DNA of 64,000 nt, taken from the NCBI GenBank assembly GCA_033764055.1, contig JANRJI010000050.1, positions 1 through 64,000 on the forward strand. Reading direction: 5' to 3'. The notes under the pieces are model-generated. The model worked only from the letters and a program-made list of their open reading frames with translations, did no database searches and was not told where the DNA came from. Positions 50,961-63,100 of this stretch are shown one piece after another. Made by a program: the position numbers and the translations under genes. This DNA comes from Ga0077555 sp033764055. Lineage in GTDB: Bacteria; Pseudomonadota; Alphaproteobacteria; Rhizobiales; Hyphomicrobiaceae. Each line of letters opens with the position of its first letter. The first letter of the stretch is position 1.

Positions 50961-52265
50961 ATGAGTTGGCGCAGTTTGATCACGTCTGCTGCGGGTCTCG
51001 CAGCCATCTCGGGTCTGGCCGTCGCGCCAGCCGCAGCCCAGCAGAAAGAGTTGAAGATCGGCCTCATCTTCGACCAGACCGGCCCCTTCGCCGGCGGCGG
51101 GTCGGTGCCGGCCCAGCTCGGCTCCAAGTACGCCATCGAGATCGCCAACGAGCGCGGTGGTGTCGAGGGCTACAAGATCGTGCCGGTGTTCGCCGATGCC
51201 CAGTCCAAGGCCGACGTCGCCGTGAACGAGGCCGAGCGCCTCTTGAACGAGCAGAAGGTCGACATGCTGATGGGCGTCTACTCGTCCGCCCACTGCGTGC
51301 CGCTGTCGGCCAAGGTCGACGCCGCCAAGAAGTTCTGGTGGGCGACGGTGTGCATCTCATCCGCCGTCTTCCGCAACAAGAACCTCGAGTACGTCTTCCG
51401 CAGCCACGTGCACTCCGACCAGTTCGGCGAGGCGAGCTGCGACATGCTCAAAGCCTACTCGAAGGAGAAGCTCGGCAAGGAGCCGAAGGACCTCAAGGTC
51501 GCCATCATCCACGAGGACGGGCCCTACGGCGTGGGCGTCGCCCAGACGAACGAGAGCCAGTGCAAGAAGCATGGCATCCAGATCGTGCACAAGGAAGGCT
51601 ATGCAGCCACCTCGACGGACCTGTCGCCGCTTGTCACAAAGCTGCGGCGGGCCCGGGCCGACGTGATCCTGCACACCGGCTACAATCCGGACATCACGCT
51701 GTTCCTGCGGCAGTCCAAGGAGGCCGGCCTCAAGTTCCAGGCGCTGATTGGCCACGGCGCCGGATATGGGCAATACGACAAGCTGGTTGAGACCTTCGGC
51801 AAGGACGTCGACCTGATCTACAATATCGATTCGGTGTCCTCCACGCTGCTCGATCCGAAGAAGCTGTCGGTCAAGGATGGCGACAAGCTGATCGACGAGA
51901 TGGTCAAGCGCTACCAGAAGGAGACGGGCGCCAAGAACATCACGGCGCACCTCTCGATGGGCTTCAACAATACGTGGATCTTCCTGTCGGACGTGCTGCC
52001 GCGCGCGATCAAGAAGCACGGTGCGCCCACGGCGGAAGCCTTGCAGAAGGCGGCCCTTGAGACCGACATCCCCGTGGGCGGCACGCTGCAGGGCTACGGT
52101 GTCAAGTTCTATCCGCCCGGCCACGAGCTGCGAGGCCAGAACGAGCGGGCATTCCCGGTCGTCATGCAGTATGTCGGCAATGAGACGAAGGTCGTGTTCC
52201 CCAAGGAGGTTGCGACCCAGGCGCCGGTGATGCCGCTGCCCAAGGGTCACGCCTACGCGCAATGA
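50961..52265 (+). CDS. ABC transporter substrate-binding protein, branched-chain amino acid type
   Basis: A 434-residue periplasmic protein with a signal peptide (LITSAAGLAAISGLAVAPAAAQ), then the LivK-type fold: LKIGLIFDQTGPFAGGGSVP, YAIEIANERGGVEGYKIVPV and VDMLMGVYSSAHCVPLSAKV. It is longer than LivK and belongs to a broader group whose ligands include aromatic and other organic acids, so the ligand is uncertain. GGGAGGAG eight bases upstream supports the ATG at 50961. It is the first gene of a five-gene liv cluster and is followed by a strong stem-loop. Confidence 0.92.
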   Translation: MSWRSLITSAAGLAAISGLAVAPAAAQQKELKIGLIFDQTGPFAGGGSVPAQLGSKYAIEIANERGGVEGYKIVPVFADAQSKADVAVNEAERLLNEQKVDMLMGVYSSAHCVPLSAKVDAAKKFWWATVCISSAVFRNKNLEYVFRSHVHSDQFGEASCDMLKAYSKEKLGKEPKDLKVAIIHEDGPYGVGVAQTNESQCKKHGIQIVHKEGYAATSTDLSPLVTKLRRARADVILHTGYNPDITLFLRQSKEAGLKFQALIGHGAGYGQYDKLVETFGKDVDLIYNIDSVSSTLLDPKKLSVKDGDKLIDEMVKRYQKETGAKNITAHLSMGFNNTWIFLSDVLPRAIKKHGAPTAEALQKAALETDIPVGGTLQGYGVKFYPPGHELRGQNERAFPVVMQYVGNETKVVFPKEVATQAPVMPLPKGHAYAQ

Positions 52266-52269
52266 TGCT

Positions 52270-52303
52270 GCCCGCGACGGCCCTGCCAAGGGCCGTCGCG
52301 GGC
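52270..52303 (+). terminator. Stem-loop between binding-protein gene and livG (attenuator or mRNA stabiliser)
   Basis: A perfect 15-bp stem (GCCCGCGACGGCCCT and its complement) with a 4-base loop begins 5 bases after the stop codon. The following bases, GCTTCTCTCC, are pyrimidine-rich but not a full T-run. Such hairpins after binding-protein genes commonly give partial termination or protect the upstream mRNA, so the binding protein is made in excess over the membrane parts. Confidence 0.75.
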
Positions 52304-52349
52304 GCTTCTCTCCGATCATCGACTCCTGGCGCCAGGGATATTCGTCCGC

Positions 52350-53084
52350 ATGGCTATGTTGAACGTGTCAGGCCTGACCAAGCGCTTCGGTGGCTTCACG
52401 GCAGTCAACAACGTGTCGTTCGAGGTCGAGGAAGGGGAGATTCTGGGCCTGATCGGTCCCAACGGCTCGGGCAAGAGCACGACGTTCAATTGTGTTGCCG
52501 GCATGTACCCGCTGACCGCGGGCAGCGTGCGCCTCGACGGCGAGGAGATCGGCAACCTGACCGCCAATCAGGTCTGCCACAAGGGTATCGGTCGCACCTA
52601 TCAGATCCCGCGGCCGTTCCGGAACCTGACGCTGCTCGAGAACGTCGCCCTGTCGGCTTGGTTCGGGCAGAACGCAAAGGTGACGCGTGACCAGTGCTGG
52701 CGCCAGGCGGAGGAGGCACTCGGCCTCGTCGGGCTGCCGGCCGACGCACGCACGACCACCGACGGGCTCGGAGCAGCAGCCCTGAAAAAGCTCGAGCTGG
52801 CGCGAGCCCTTGCCACGCAGCCGCGGCTGCTGCTCGCCGACGAGAGCCTGAACGGGCTCGATCACGCAGAGATGGATCAGGCGGCGGACCTCCTCGAGCG
52901 GATCCGCCGCGAGCGCGGCATCACCATCGTCTGGGTGGAGCACATCATGGGTGTGCTGATGCGCGTCGTCGACCGGGTCGTGGTGCTCGACCACGGCGAG
53001 AAGATCTTCGACGGCAAACCGGCCGAAGCCCAGGCGGACAGACGCGTCATCGAGGTCTATCTCGGCACCGAGGCCACGGCCTGA
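52350..53084 (+). CDS. livG: Branched-chain amino acid-type ABC transporter ATP-binding protein (LivG-like)
   Basis: A 244-residue ATPase. Walker A is GPNGSGKST, the LivG-typical GIGRTYQIPRPFRNLTLLEN follows, and Walker B is LLLADESLNGLD. The usual LSGGQ signature is replaced by a divergent GLGAAALKKLELARALA, similar to some LivG relatives with an LTxAxxKRLE form. The switch His is in VWVEHIMG. The start follows the stem-loop by 46 bases. It works with the downstream LivF and the LivH/LivM permeases. Confidence 0.92.
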   Translation: MAMLNVSGLTKRFGGFTAVNNVSFEVEEGEILGLIGPNGSGKSTTFNCVAGMYPLTAGSVRLDGEEIGNLTANQVCHKGIGRTYQIPRPFRNLTLLENVALSAWFGQNAKVTRDQCWRQAEEALGLVGLPADARTTTDGLGAAALKKLELARALATQPRLLLADESLNGLDHAEMDQAADLLERIRRERGITIVWVEHIMGVLMRVVDRVVVLDHGEKIFDGKPAEAQADRRVIEVYLGTEATA

Positions 53085-53121
53085 CGTTGCGCGGAGCCCG
53101 CAGGGGGAGGGAGAGGGACGA

Positions 53122-53826
53122 GTGCTCGAGCTAGCCAACGTCAGCGCCGGCTACAAAGGCTTCCAGGCGCTGTTCGACGTCAGCATGTCCGTGAAGGCTG
53201 GCGAGGCGGTCGCCGTGATCGGTGCCAACGGGGCGGGCAAGACCACGCTGCTGCGGGTCATCTCGGGGCTGCTGCCGGCAACCTCGGGCGACATGCGCAT
53301 GGAAGGCCAGGACCTCAGGACGACGCCGCCGCACAGGATCATCGAGAGCGGCATCGCGCACGTGCCGGAGAATCGCCGGCTGTTCCCGCGCCTGAGCGTC
53401 GAGGAGAACCTGCGAATGGGCGCGTTCATCCCCACCGCCCGCGCGCACTTCGCTGAGCGGCTCGATTACGTCTACGGGTTGTTCCCGCGCCTCAAGGAGC
53501 GCCGGAGCCAGCTCGCCGGCACGATGTCCGGCGGCGAGCAGCAGATGTGCGCCATCGCCCGTGCGCTGATGAGCCGGCCGAAGCTCGTGCTGCTCGACGA
53601 GCCGTCGATGGGCCTCGCGCCGGTGATCGTGCAGCAGGTCTTCGACCTCGTCCGACAGATCCGGACCGAGGGCTATACGGTGCTGATCGTCGAGCAGAAC
53701 GTCACGCAGGTACTGAAAGTGGCCGACCGCGCGTACCTGCTCGAGGTCGGCCGCATCGAGGCGACAGGGACGGCCGCCGAGTTGCTCGGCGACGATCGCA
53801 TCCGGAAGGCGTACATGGGGCTCTAG
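53122..53826 (+). CDS. livF: Branched-chain amino acid-type ABC transporter ATP-binding protein (LivF-like)
   Basis: A 234-residue ATPase. Walker A GANGAGKTT, the LivF-typical AHVPENRRLFPRLSVEENLR, signature MSGGEQQMCAIARALM, Walker B LVLLDEPSMGLAP and the switch His region LIVEQNVTQVL (Gln in place of His, as is common in LivF). The start is a GTG at 53122 preceded by GGGAGAGGGACG. It lies 38 bases after livG. Confidence 0.94.
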   Translation: MLELANVSAGYKGFQALFDVSMSVKAGEAVAVIGANGAGKTTLLRVISGLLPATSGDMRMEGQDLRTTPPHRIIESGIAHVPENRRLFPRLSVEENLRMGAFIPTARAHFAERLDYVYGLFPRLKERRSQLAGTMSGGEQQMCAIARALMSRPKLVLLDEPSMGLAPVIVQQVFDLVRQIRTEGYTVLIVEQNVTQVLKVADRAYLLEVGRIEATGTAAELLGDDRIRKAYMGL

Positions 53827-53888
53827 CGGTGGGGATGGGCAGCACGGACCCCTTCGTCCGCGCGGCCGCTGCCTCCCGGGGGAAAGGA

Positions 53889-54782
53889 ATGCTCGGTATC
53901 TTCTCGCACCTCGATTGCTCGCTCGACATCTTCTTCGTCGAAGCGCTTCTGAACGGCTTCCTGCTGGCGGGATTGCTGGCGCTTCTTGCGCTCGGCCTCA
54001 ACCTGGTCTTCGGCGTCATCGATGTCGTGTGGATCTGCTATGCCGAGCTCGTCATGGTCGGCATGTACGCGATCTTCTGGGCGCACAAGACGCTCGGCTT
54101 GCCGTTCCCCCTCGCCTGCCTGCTCGGCATCGCGTTGATTGCCGTCGCCGGAGTCATCCTGCACGTGGCCGTGATCAGGCCGGTGCTCGATCAGGCGCCG
54201 ATCAACCAGCTGCTCGCCACGGGCGGTGTGCTGTTCGTCCTCCAGGCGGGGGCCACGATGGCCTTCGGCATCGAGTTTCAGAGCGTCGGCGTGCGGCTCG
54301 GCTCGCTCAATGTCGCCGATATGAGCTTCTCCTGGAGCCGGATCGCGGCGTTCGTGATCTCGCTGGTGGCAATGCTCGGCCTGTGGCTGTTCCTGACGCG
54401 CACCTATATCGGCACCGCCATTCGAGCCATCGCCCAGGACCGCCAGATCATGCCGCTGATGGGCGTCGATGCGCGCAAGGTCTATCTCGCCACCTCCGCG
54501 GTCGGCGGCGGGCTCGCAGGTCTCGCCGCCTCGCTCATGGTGCTCCAGTACGACATCTATCCGCAGATCGGCCTTCAGTTCGGGCCGCTGATCTTCATGA
54601 TCTGCGTGCTGGGCGGTCTCGGCAACATGGTCGGTGGCTTCGTCGCCGCCTTCATCATCAGCCAGTTCATCACCATCGGCGGCTCGTGCTTCGCCACCGA
54701 ATGGGGCTACGCGGTCGCATTCCTGTTCTTCATGATCGCGATCTTCATCAGGCCGCAGGGCCTCTTCGGGGGCAAGTCATGA
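53889..54782 (+). CDS. livH: Branched-chain amino acid-type ABC transporter permease (LivH-like)
   Basis: A 297-residue permease. The family opening LLNGFLLAGLLALLALGLNL is followed by FGVIDVVWICYAELVMVGMY, then further membrane segments and IRAIAQDRQIMPLMGVDAR, the cytoplasmic coupling loop. The frame is open upstream to GTG 53829 and ATG 53835, but the ATG at 53889 gives the usual LivH N-terminus and is preceded by GGGGGAAAGGA; 53835 would add 18 residues. It ends in an ATGA overlap with livM. Confidence 0.9.
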   Translation: MLGIFSHLDCSLDIFFVEALLNGFLLAGLLALLALGLNLVFGVIDVVWICYAELVMVGMYAIFWAHKTLGLPFPLACLLGIALIAVAGVILHVAVIRPVLDQAPINQLLATGGVLFVLQAGATMAFGIEFQSVGVRLGSLNVADMSFSWSRIAAFVISLVAMLGLWLFLTRTYIGTAIRAIAQDRQIMPLMGVDARKVYLATSAVGGGLAGLAASLMVLQYDIYPQIGLQFGPLIFMICVLGGLGNMVGGFVAAFIISQFITIGGSCFATEWGYAVAFLFFMIAIFIRPQGLFGGKS

Positions 54783-55792
54783 AAAGCCTGCGGCTCGACT
54801 GGGCCATCGGCCTCGGCATCATGCTGGCGCTGCCGTTCTTCATTCGAACGGGCTTTGCATCCTCCGAGAAGTACTACCTCCATCTCGCCATCCAGATCCT
54901 GCTCTGGGCCTACATCTACACGTCCTGGTCACTGATGGGGCGGTTCGGCCTCACCTCGCTGGGCCATGGCGCCTTCACTGGCCTCGGCGCCTACGTGACC
55001 GTGCTGCTGTGGAACTATGCCGGGCTGACGCCCCTGATCGGGATTCCGATCGCCGTTGCCGCTGCCGCAGGCTCCGCACTGCTGGTCGGCTACCCGTGCT
55101 TCGCACTCAGGATCACCGGGCACTATTTCGCGCTGCTGACCCTCGCCTTCACCGAGCTGGTGCGGCTGCTCATCGTTGGCCTCCGCGATCTCACTGGGGG
55201 GTCGCTCGGCACGCAGCCGAAGCGCTACGGCGACGGGCTCTCGTTCTATGCCGTGCAGTTCGAGCCGGACCGGTTCCTCGCCTACTACATCGCGCTCGCC
55301 ATCTGGATCTTCGGGCTGATCGTGTGGATCCTGGTCGACCGCAGCATGGACCGCTACGCGCTCGACGCAGCCTCCCAGGACGAGGACGCGGCCGCCTCCG
55401 TCGGTATCAACGTGACACGCGAGAAACTGAAGATAACGGCCCTGTCGGCGGCCATGAGCGCCTTCGGCGGGGCCATGTACGGCCAGTACCAGATGTATAT
55501 CGGCCCCGATACGATCGCCGGCCTCGGCTTGTCGCTGAATATCGTGTTCGCCTGCATCGCAGGAGGGCTGTGGACATTGCTCGGACCGACGTTCGGTGCC
55601 CTGTTCACCCAGCTCCTGACCGAGACCCTGCGCGTCGGCGTCCAGGGCTCGACGACGTTGCAGTCGATCCTCGGCCAGAAGGCCCTGGCCCTCGACACGA
55701 TGATCTATGGATTGCTCCTCATCCTGTTCATCATTTATATGCCGAGGGGCATTCTCGGCACTCTGGTCGACAAGCTGAAGCGGCAGCGCTGA
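54779..55792 (+). CDS. livM: Branched-chain amino acid-type ABC transporter permease (LivM-like)
   Basis: A 337-residue inner-membrane permease. Landmarks are the N-terminal LAIQILLWAYIYTSWSLMGR, FGLTSLGHGAFTGLGAYVTV, TGHYFALLTLAFTELVRLLI, and the coupling loop ASQDEDAAASVGINVTREKL. It starts by ATGA overlap with livH and completes the liv transporter (binding protein, two ATPases, two permeases). A DUF2235 hydrolase gene follows after 72 bases on the same strand. Confidence 0.94.
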   Translation: MKSLRLDWAIGLGIMLALPFFIRTGFASSEKYYLHLAIQILLWAYIYTSWSLMGRFGLTSLGHGAFTGLGAYVTVLLWNYAGLTPLIGIPIAVAAAAGSALLVGYPCFALRITGHYFALLTLAFTELVRLLIVGLRDLTGGSLGTQPKRYGDGLSFYAVQFEPDRFLAYYIALAIWIFGLIVWILVDRSMDRYALDAASQDEDAAASVGINVTREKLKITALSAAMSAFGGAMYGQYQMYIGPDTIAGLGLSLNIVFACIAGGLWTLLGPTFGALFTQLLTETLRVGVQGSTTLQSILGQKALALDTMIYGLLLILFIIYMPRGILGTLVDKLKRQR

Positions 55793-55864
55793 GGCGGTGG
55801 GCCGGCCACCGCCGGCTCATCATGAGGCAGCGTGGGCAAGGCCGGGTGGCGGGAGGGCCGGGGC

Positions 55865-57022
55865 ATGAAACGCCTGATGTGCTTCTTCGACGGGACCTGG
55901 AACAAGCCTGACGGCACCACCGTCGCCACCAACGTCCTGAAGCTCGCACGTGTCGCTCTCGGCACGGCGCCCGACGGCTTGGCACAGGTCTCGCGCTACA
56001 TCGAGGGCATCGGCACCGACGTCGGCGACAGCGAGTACGTTGCCTTCATCTCGGGTGCGCTCGGGGTCGGGCTCGACAAGCGCATCCTCGAGGGGTACCG
56101 CTTCCTCGCCGAGCGCTACGAACCCGGTGACGAGATCGCGCTGTTCGGGTTCTCGCGCGGCGCTTTCCAGGCGAGGAGCCTCAGCGGCCTCATTGCGAGG
56201 GCAGGCCTTCTGAGGCACGATGCTCTCGACGATCTGGATGACGCCTGGGGCTACTATCAACGCTACAAGGCGTCCCCCGACCCGGTGCGCGGCGAGCGCT
56301 TGCAGTCGAGGAGCCACGCCGGCGTGCGCATCCGCTGCCTCGGTGTGTGGGACACCGTCGGCAATCTCGGCGTGCCAGTGCTCGGCAGTGCCGGTGGGCT
56401 GGTCGACGACTATGCCTTCGTCGATACCGAGTTGGCCCCGATCGTCGACATCGGCCTCCACGCCCTGGCCATCGACGAGCCGCGCGGACCGTTCAGCCCG
56501 ACGCTGTGGACAAAGCGACGCGGCGCCGCGCTGCCTGCGGCCCAGCGCATCGAGCAGGTCTGGTTTCCCGGGAGCCACGCCAATGTGGGTGGCGGCTTCG
56601 AGGACAGCTCGCTGTCCGACATCTCGCTGCGCTGGATGGCCGCCCGCTCGGTCTCGACGGCCGGCATCGGCTTCGATCTCGAGGCGCTCGACGCCATGAC
56701 CGCGCCGGACCCTTTGGGCGAGCTGGTGGCGCCGACCTCGGACAGCATCTATCGGGTCAGCGCCATCCTCCCGTTCCTGCGGCTCGTCGGCCAGCAGAAG
56801 ACCGGCATCCCGCCCTGGCGCAAGGCGGTCCTCGGCACGCACCGGACGAGCTGGCTCGGCGACGAGATCGAGACGGTCAACGAGGCCCTGCACCCGAGCG
56901 CGATCGCGAGGCTCGGCATGCGGGCCCGCCACAGGCGCGGCCTCGACGCCGGAGCGCGACTTTACAGCCCGCGCACTCTGGAGGCCGCTCGCGATGCCCT
57001 CCCGGTAGAGCCGGGCGCTTGA
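55865..57022 (+). CDS. DUF2235 (Tle1-like) alpha/beta hydrolase
   Basis: A 385-residue protein opening with the DUF2235 signature MKRLMCFFDGTWNKPDG. The nucleophile elbow is IALFGFSRGAFQARSLSG (S97), the Asp segment is CLGVWDTVGNLGVP, and the His segment is VWFPGSHANVGGGFED. These three match the catalytic triad of Tle1-type phospholipases, several of which are type VI effectors; most members are uncharacterised. There is no signal peptide, and no type VI gene or immunity gene is visible here. GGAGGG lies eight bases before the ATG at 55865. It follows livM by 72 bases and precedes ubiG by 23. Confidence 0.88.
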   Translation: MKRLMCFFDGTWNKPDGTTVATNVLKLARVALGTAPDGLAQVSRYIEGIGTDVGDSEYVAFISGALGVGLDKRILEGYRFLAERYEPGDEIALFGFSRGAFQARSLSGLIARAGLLRHDALDDLDDAWGYYQRYKASPDPVRGERLQSRSHAGVRIRCLGVWDTVGNLGVPVLGSAGGLVDDYAFVDTELAPIVDIGLHALAIDEPRGPFSPTLWTKRRGAALPAAQRIEQVWFPGSHANVGGGFEDSSLSDISLRWMAARSVSTAGIGFDLEALDAMTAPDPLGELVAPTSDSIYRVSAILPFLRLVGQQKTGIPPWRKAVLGTHRTSWLGDEIETVNEALHPSAIARLGMRARHRRGLDAGARLYSPRTLEAARDALPVEPGA

Positions 57023-57045
57023 CAGCCGTCGCAGCCCGCTCGCCT

Positions 57046-57822
57046 ATGCGGTCTATGACAAAGCCGCCCGATGCGAGACCAGCGACCACTGCCACGCTCG
57101 ACTCTGCCGAGGTCGCGCGCTTCGGCAGCATTGCGGCCGAGTGGTGGGATCCGACCGGCAAGTTCGCGCCTCTGCATCGTCTCGGGCCGGCACGCATGAC
57201 GTACCTGCGCGATCGGATGGCCGCCCATTTCGAAAGGCCGCTACCGGCACTGCGGCCCTTCACGGGGCTGCGCGTTCTGGACATTGGTTGCGGCGGCGGC
57301 CTGGTATCGGAGCCGCTGGCCCGGCTCGGCGCCAGCGTGACCGGCCTCGACCCGTCGGCCGACAACATCGCAGCAGCTCGCGCCCATGCCGTCGACCAGG
57401 GGCTGGCGATAGACTATCGCGCCGTCACCGCCGAGATGGTGCGGGACGAGGGCGCGACGTTCGACGCGGTGCTCTTCCTCGAGGTCGTGGAGCACGTGCC
57501 GGATCCGGCTTCGTTCGTGCGACTGGCGGCGAGCCTCTGCCGCCCCGGCGGTCTCGTCATCGGCTCGACCATCAACCGAACGCTGAAGGCCTGGGCGCTC
57601 GCCATCATCGGTGCGGAGTATGTGCTGCGGTGGCTGCCGGCCGGCACGCACAGATGGGACCGCTTCGTCACGCCCGACGAGATGGCCGCGCACATGGCCG
57701 CGGCGGGGCTGAGCCGCATCTCGCTCGAGGGCCTCGTCTACGATCCCCTAGGCGACCGCTGGTCGCTGTCGCCGGATACCGACGTCAATTACTTCGCGGC
57801 GGCCGTCAAGGCGGATGGCTGA
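57046..57822 (+). CDS. ubiG: Ubiquinone biosynthesis O-methyltransferase
   Basis: A 258-residue class-I SAM methyltransferase. The family opening is VARFGSIAAEWWDPTGKFAP; SAM motif I is VLDIGCGGGLVSEPLARLGA with ASVTGLDPS after it; motif II/III includes FDAVLFLEVVEHVPDP; and the UbiG region GTHRWDRFVTPDEMAAHM is present. UbiG methylates ring hydroxyls in two steps of ubiquinone synthesis. ATGs at 57046 and 57055 are both possible; neither has a strong ribosome binding site. It lies on the same strand as, and 23 bases from, the DUF2235 gene. Confidence 0.95.
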   Translation: MRSMTKPPDARPATTATLDSAEVARFGSIAAEWWDPTGKFAPLHRLGPARMTYLRDRMAAHFERPLPALRPFTGLRVLDIGCGGGLVSEPLARLGASVTGLDPSADNIAAARAHAVDQGLAIDYRAVTAEMVRDEGATFDAVLFLEVVEHVPDPASFVRLAASLCRPGGLVIGSTINRTLKAWALAIIGAEYVLRWLPAGTHRWDRFVTPDEMAAHMAAAGLSRISLEGLVYDPLGDRWSLSPDTDVNYFAAAVKADG

Positions 57823-57984
57823 GCGGTGCTGCCAAGCGACTTCACGGCGACGCGGCGTCCGCGGCTCTGGACTTGCACATTTGTGGAACGCCTCGCCGAG
57901 GCCGGCGTTGGTGCATGAGGCCGGACCTGTCACCATCCGGTGGCGCCGGCCGTCGGAACACCCCTCCAAGCCGCGGAGACGCGT

Positions 57985-58422
57985 ATGCCCGGGCGTGAAA
58001 GTGAGACGAGACCGTTCTGGCGCCGGGATCGGGACGAGACGACCCGGGTCAGCACCGAGGCGACGAATGGCAGGCAGCCCCTCGCGGACCAGGACTCTCC
58101 GGCGCGAGATGACGGTCCCGGCCCTGCGCCCGCCAAGTCCGTGCCACGCGGCAATCCGGAGCTCCTGCGCAGCGCCATCGACCGGGGCCGGACTGGCGAC
58201 AAGGTTGCCCACCCCGATCCCGCAGCCGCTCCACTCGGAACCGACGACGAGGCCGCCGGCACACCACCGGCGCCTCGCGAGGTCCGTGAAGCGATGCGCC
58301 ACGAGACAGCGCCGCGTGCCACCGAAGACGACATCGGCAGGCCGCGGCTGACGCTCGCCTCTCTGGTCATCCTCGGGACGCTGGCATTGATCGCGGTCGC
58401 CTTCGGCATCTCAGGGACCTGA
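57985..58422 (+). CDS. Small membrane protein with C-terminal anchor, function unknown
   Basis: A 145-residue protein. The first 115 residues are charged, Pro/Arg/Glu-rich and probably disordered; a single C-terminal membrane segment (LASLVILGTLALIAVAFGIS) suggests a tail anchor. GGAG eight bases upstream supports the ATG at 57985. I do not recognise the family. It is convergent with the PpiC-type gene (7-base gap). Confidence 0.65.
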   Translation: MPGRESETRPFWRRDRDETTRVSTEATNGRQPLADQDSPARDDGPGPAPAKSVPRGNPELLRSAIDRGRTGDKVAHPDPAAAPLGTDDEAAGTPPAPREVREAMRHETAPRATEDDIGRPRLTLASLVILGTLALIAVAFGISGT

Positions 58423-58429
58423 TTCCCTG

Positions 58430-59320
58430 CTATTGCCTGGGCGGCGCCGAGGGCAGCACCCGGATGCCCGTCTCGCGGTCGACCTGGGCCTTCAAGCTTG
58501 GGTCGACGAACTCCAGCTTCGCCTTCTGCCGCAAGGACTGACCCATCTCCTGGGCCCGGCGATGGATGAGCGAGGCGATGATCCGCTCCTTGATCGCGTC
58601 GAACGCAGGCGCCCCGCGCTGCCGCTTGTCCTCGACGCGGATCAGGTGCCAGCCGAACTGGCTCTTGATCGGCAGCGACACCTCGCCCTTGTCCAGCTTG
58701 AAGGCAGCCTCCTCGAATTGCGGCACCATCCGACCACGCCCGAAGTAGCCGAGATCGCCCCCGTCCTCCTTGCTGCCCGGATCCTTGGAGAATTGCTTGG
58801 CCATCCTCGCGAAATCCTCGCCGTGGGCGATCTTCTCGTAGATCTCCTTCGCCTGCTCCTCGCTCTCGACCAGGATGTGGCGCGCCCGCACCTCCTCCTG
58901 CGGCTTCGCCTTGCCGACCTCTGCATCGTAGAACTTGCGGGCGTCGGCCTCGGTGACGGCTCCCTTCACGGAGCGGTCGAAGTAGGCGTCGCGCAGGGCC
59001 CGCCGCTGCCAGTAGCGCATGCGCTCGTCGAAGCTCTGGCCGGAGCCGAGCTTCTCGCCCTCGGCAGCCTCCGCGAAAAGCATGTTCTCGATCAGATACT
59101 CGACCAGCACGCGCCGGCGCTGGTCCGGCGGTAGCGAGCCGAGGTCGTTGCCGATCTCGCCTTCAGCAAGGCGCAGGTCGGCCTCGGTGATGGCGCGGCC
59201 ATTGACGAGGACGACGACACCGTTCTCGGCTGCGGCGGCCGTCGACGCGGCGCCCCACGCTCCGCAAGTCAGCAGGACGGCGGCAAGGAGGGCTGGGGCG
59301 GCATGCTTGATAACTGTCAC
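58430..59320 (-). CDS. Peptidyl-prolyl cis-trans isomerase, parvulin (PpiC/SurA-like)
   Basis: A 296-residue exported chaperone-isomerase. Signal peptide at the N-terminus (HAAPALLAAVLLTCGAWGA). A SurA-like N-terminal helical domain (VLVNGRAITEADLRLAEGEI) is followed by a parvulin domain at about 135-235: VRARHILVESEEQAKEIYEK, DLGYFGRGRMVPQFEEAAF and FGWHLIRVEDKR. It likely helps fold periplasmic and outer-membrane proteins. The start is a GTG at 59320 with AAGGA nine bases upstream, which removes a non-secretory N-terminal extension. It is divergent from secA, a common arrangement in Hyphomicrobiales. Confidence 0.9.
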   Translation of the reverse strand: MTVIKHAAPALLAAVLLTCGAWGAASTAAAAENGVVVLVNGRAITEADLRLAEGEIGNDLGSLPPDQRRRVLVEYLIENMLFAEAAEGEKLGSGQSFDERMRYWQRRALRDAYFDRSVKGAVTEADARKFYDAEVGKAKPQEEVRARHILVESEEQAKEIYEKIAHGEDFARMAKQFSKDPGSKEDGGDLGYFGRGRMVPQFEEAAFKLDKGEVSLPIKSQFGWHLIRVEDKRQRGAPAFDAIKERIIASLIHRRAQEMGQSLRQKAKLEFVDPSLKAQVDRETGIRVLPSAPPRQ

Positions 59321-59863
59321 GGGGCGTCGTCCTTGGCAGGGACGTCCTTGCGGACGCGTTGGCATTGGCGAATGCGGCATGCAGTCGGCCGTCTCGCCGG
59401 CGCGTGCTTAGCGCCACGGGGGCCAGGCGCCAAGTGGAGATGGCTTCGACGTCGCCCTGGCGATGCCCGCTCCCTGGATGCAGGACGAATTTGCCGGCAT
59501 GGGACCTGAACGGAGCTCCGCCTTGGACAGCAATGAGCCTCCCGCTGGTGAATGGGGGCTCCGCATGGCCGAATTGCGACACTGGCGGTTGGCATTCCCG
59601 CAGTGGTCCGATGCAGAGGGACACGGCCCCGCCGCCACGTGGCCGCGCGTTGACAGCCGGGAGCCTGCTCCTTATCTGTTGCCCCATCCGGCGCAGCCGG
59701 ATCGCCACACGGCGCCTTTGGGCAAAGTCCTGCTTGATCCGACACGGCCTGTCGGAGCTGGCTCAGAGCGCGTCCTCGGTCGTCTGACTCCGAACGCGCC
59801 GACGAGGCGCTCGGCCCGCTCCGGCCGCCGGGCGCGGGCCTTCCGACTTGAGGCCCTGTAGAC
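59321..59863. other. Intergenic region between ppiC-type gene and secA
   Basis: About 540 bases between divergent starts, holding both promoters. Open frames here (for example 59463-59861) lack a ribosome binding site and resemble no protein. I see no repeat or clear promoter. Confidence 0.4.

Positions 59864-63100
<3,237 letters not shown>

Noticed and set aside
59463..59861. An open frame of 132 residues ending just before secA
   Set aside because: No ribosome binding site, composition typical of chance frames in GC-rich DNA, no family resemblance.
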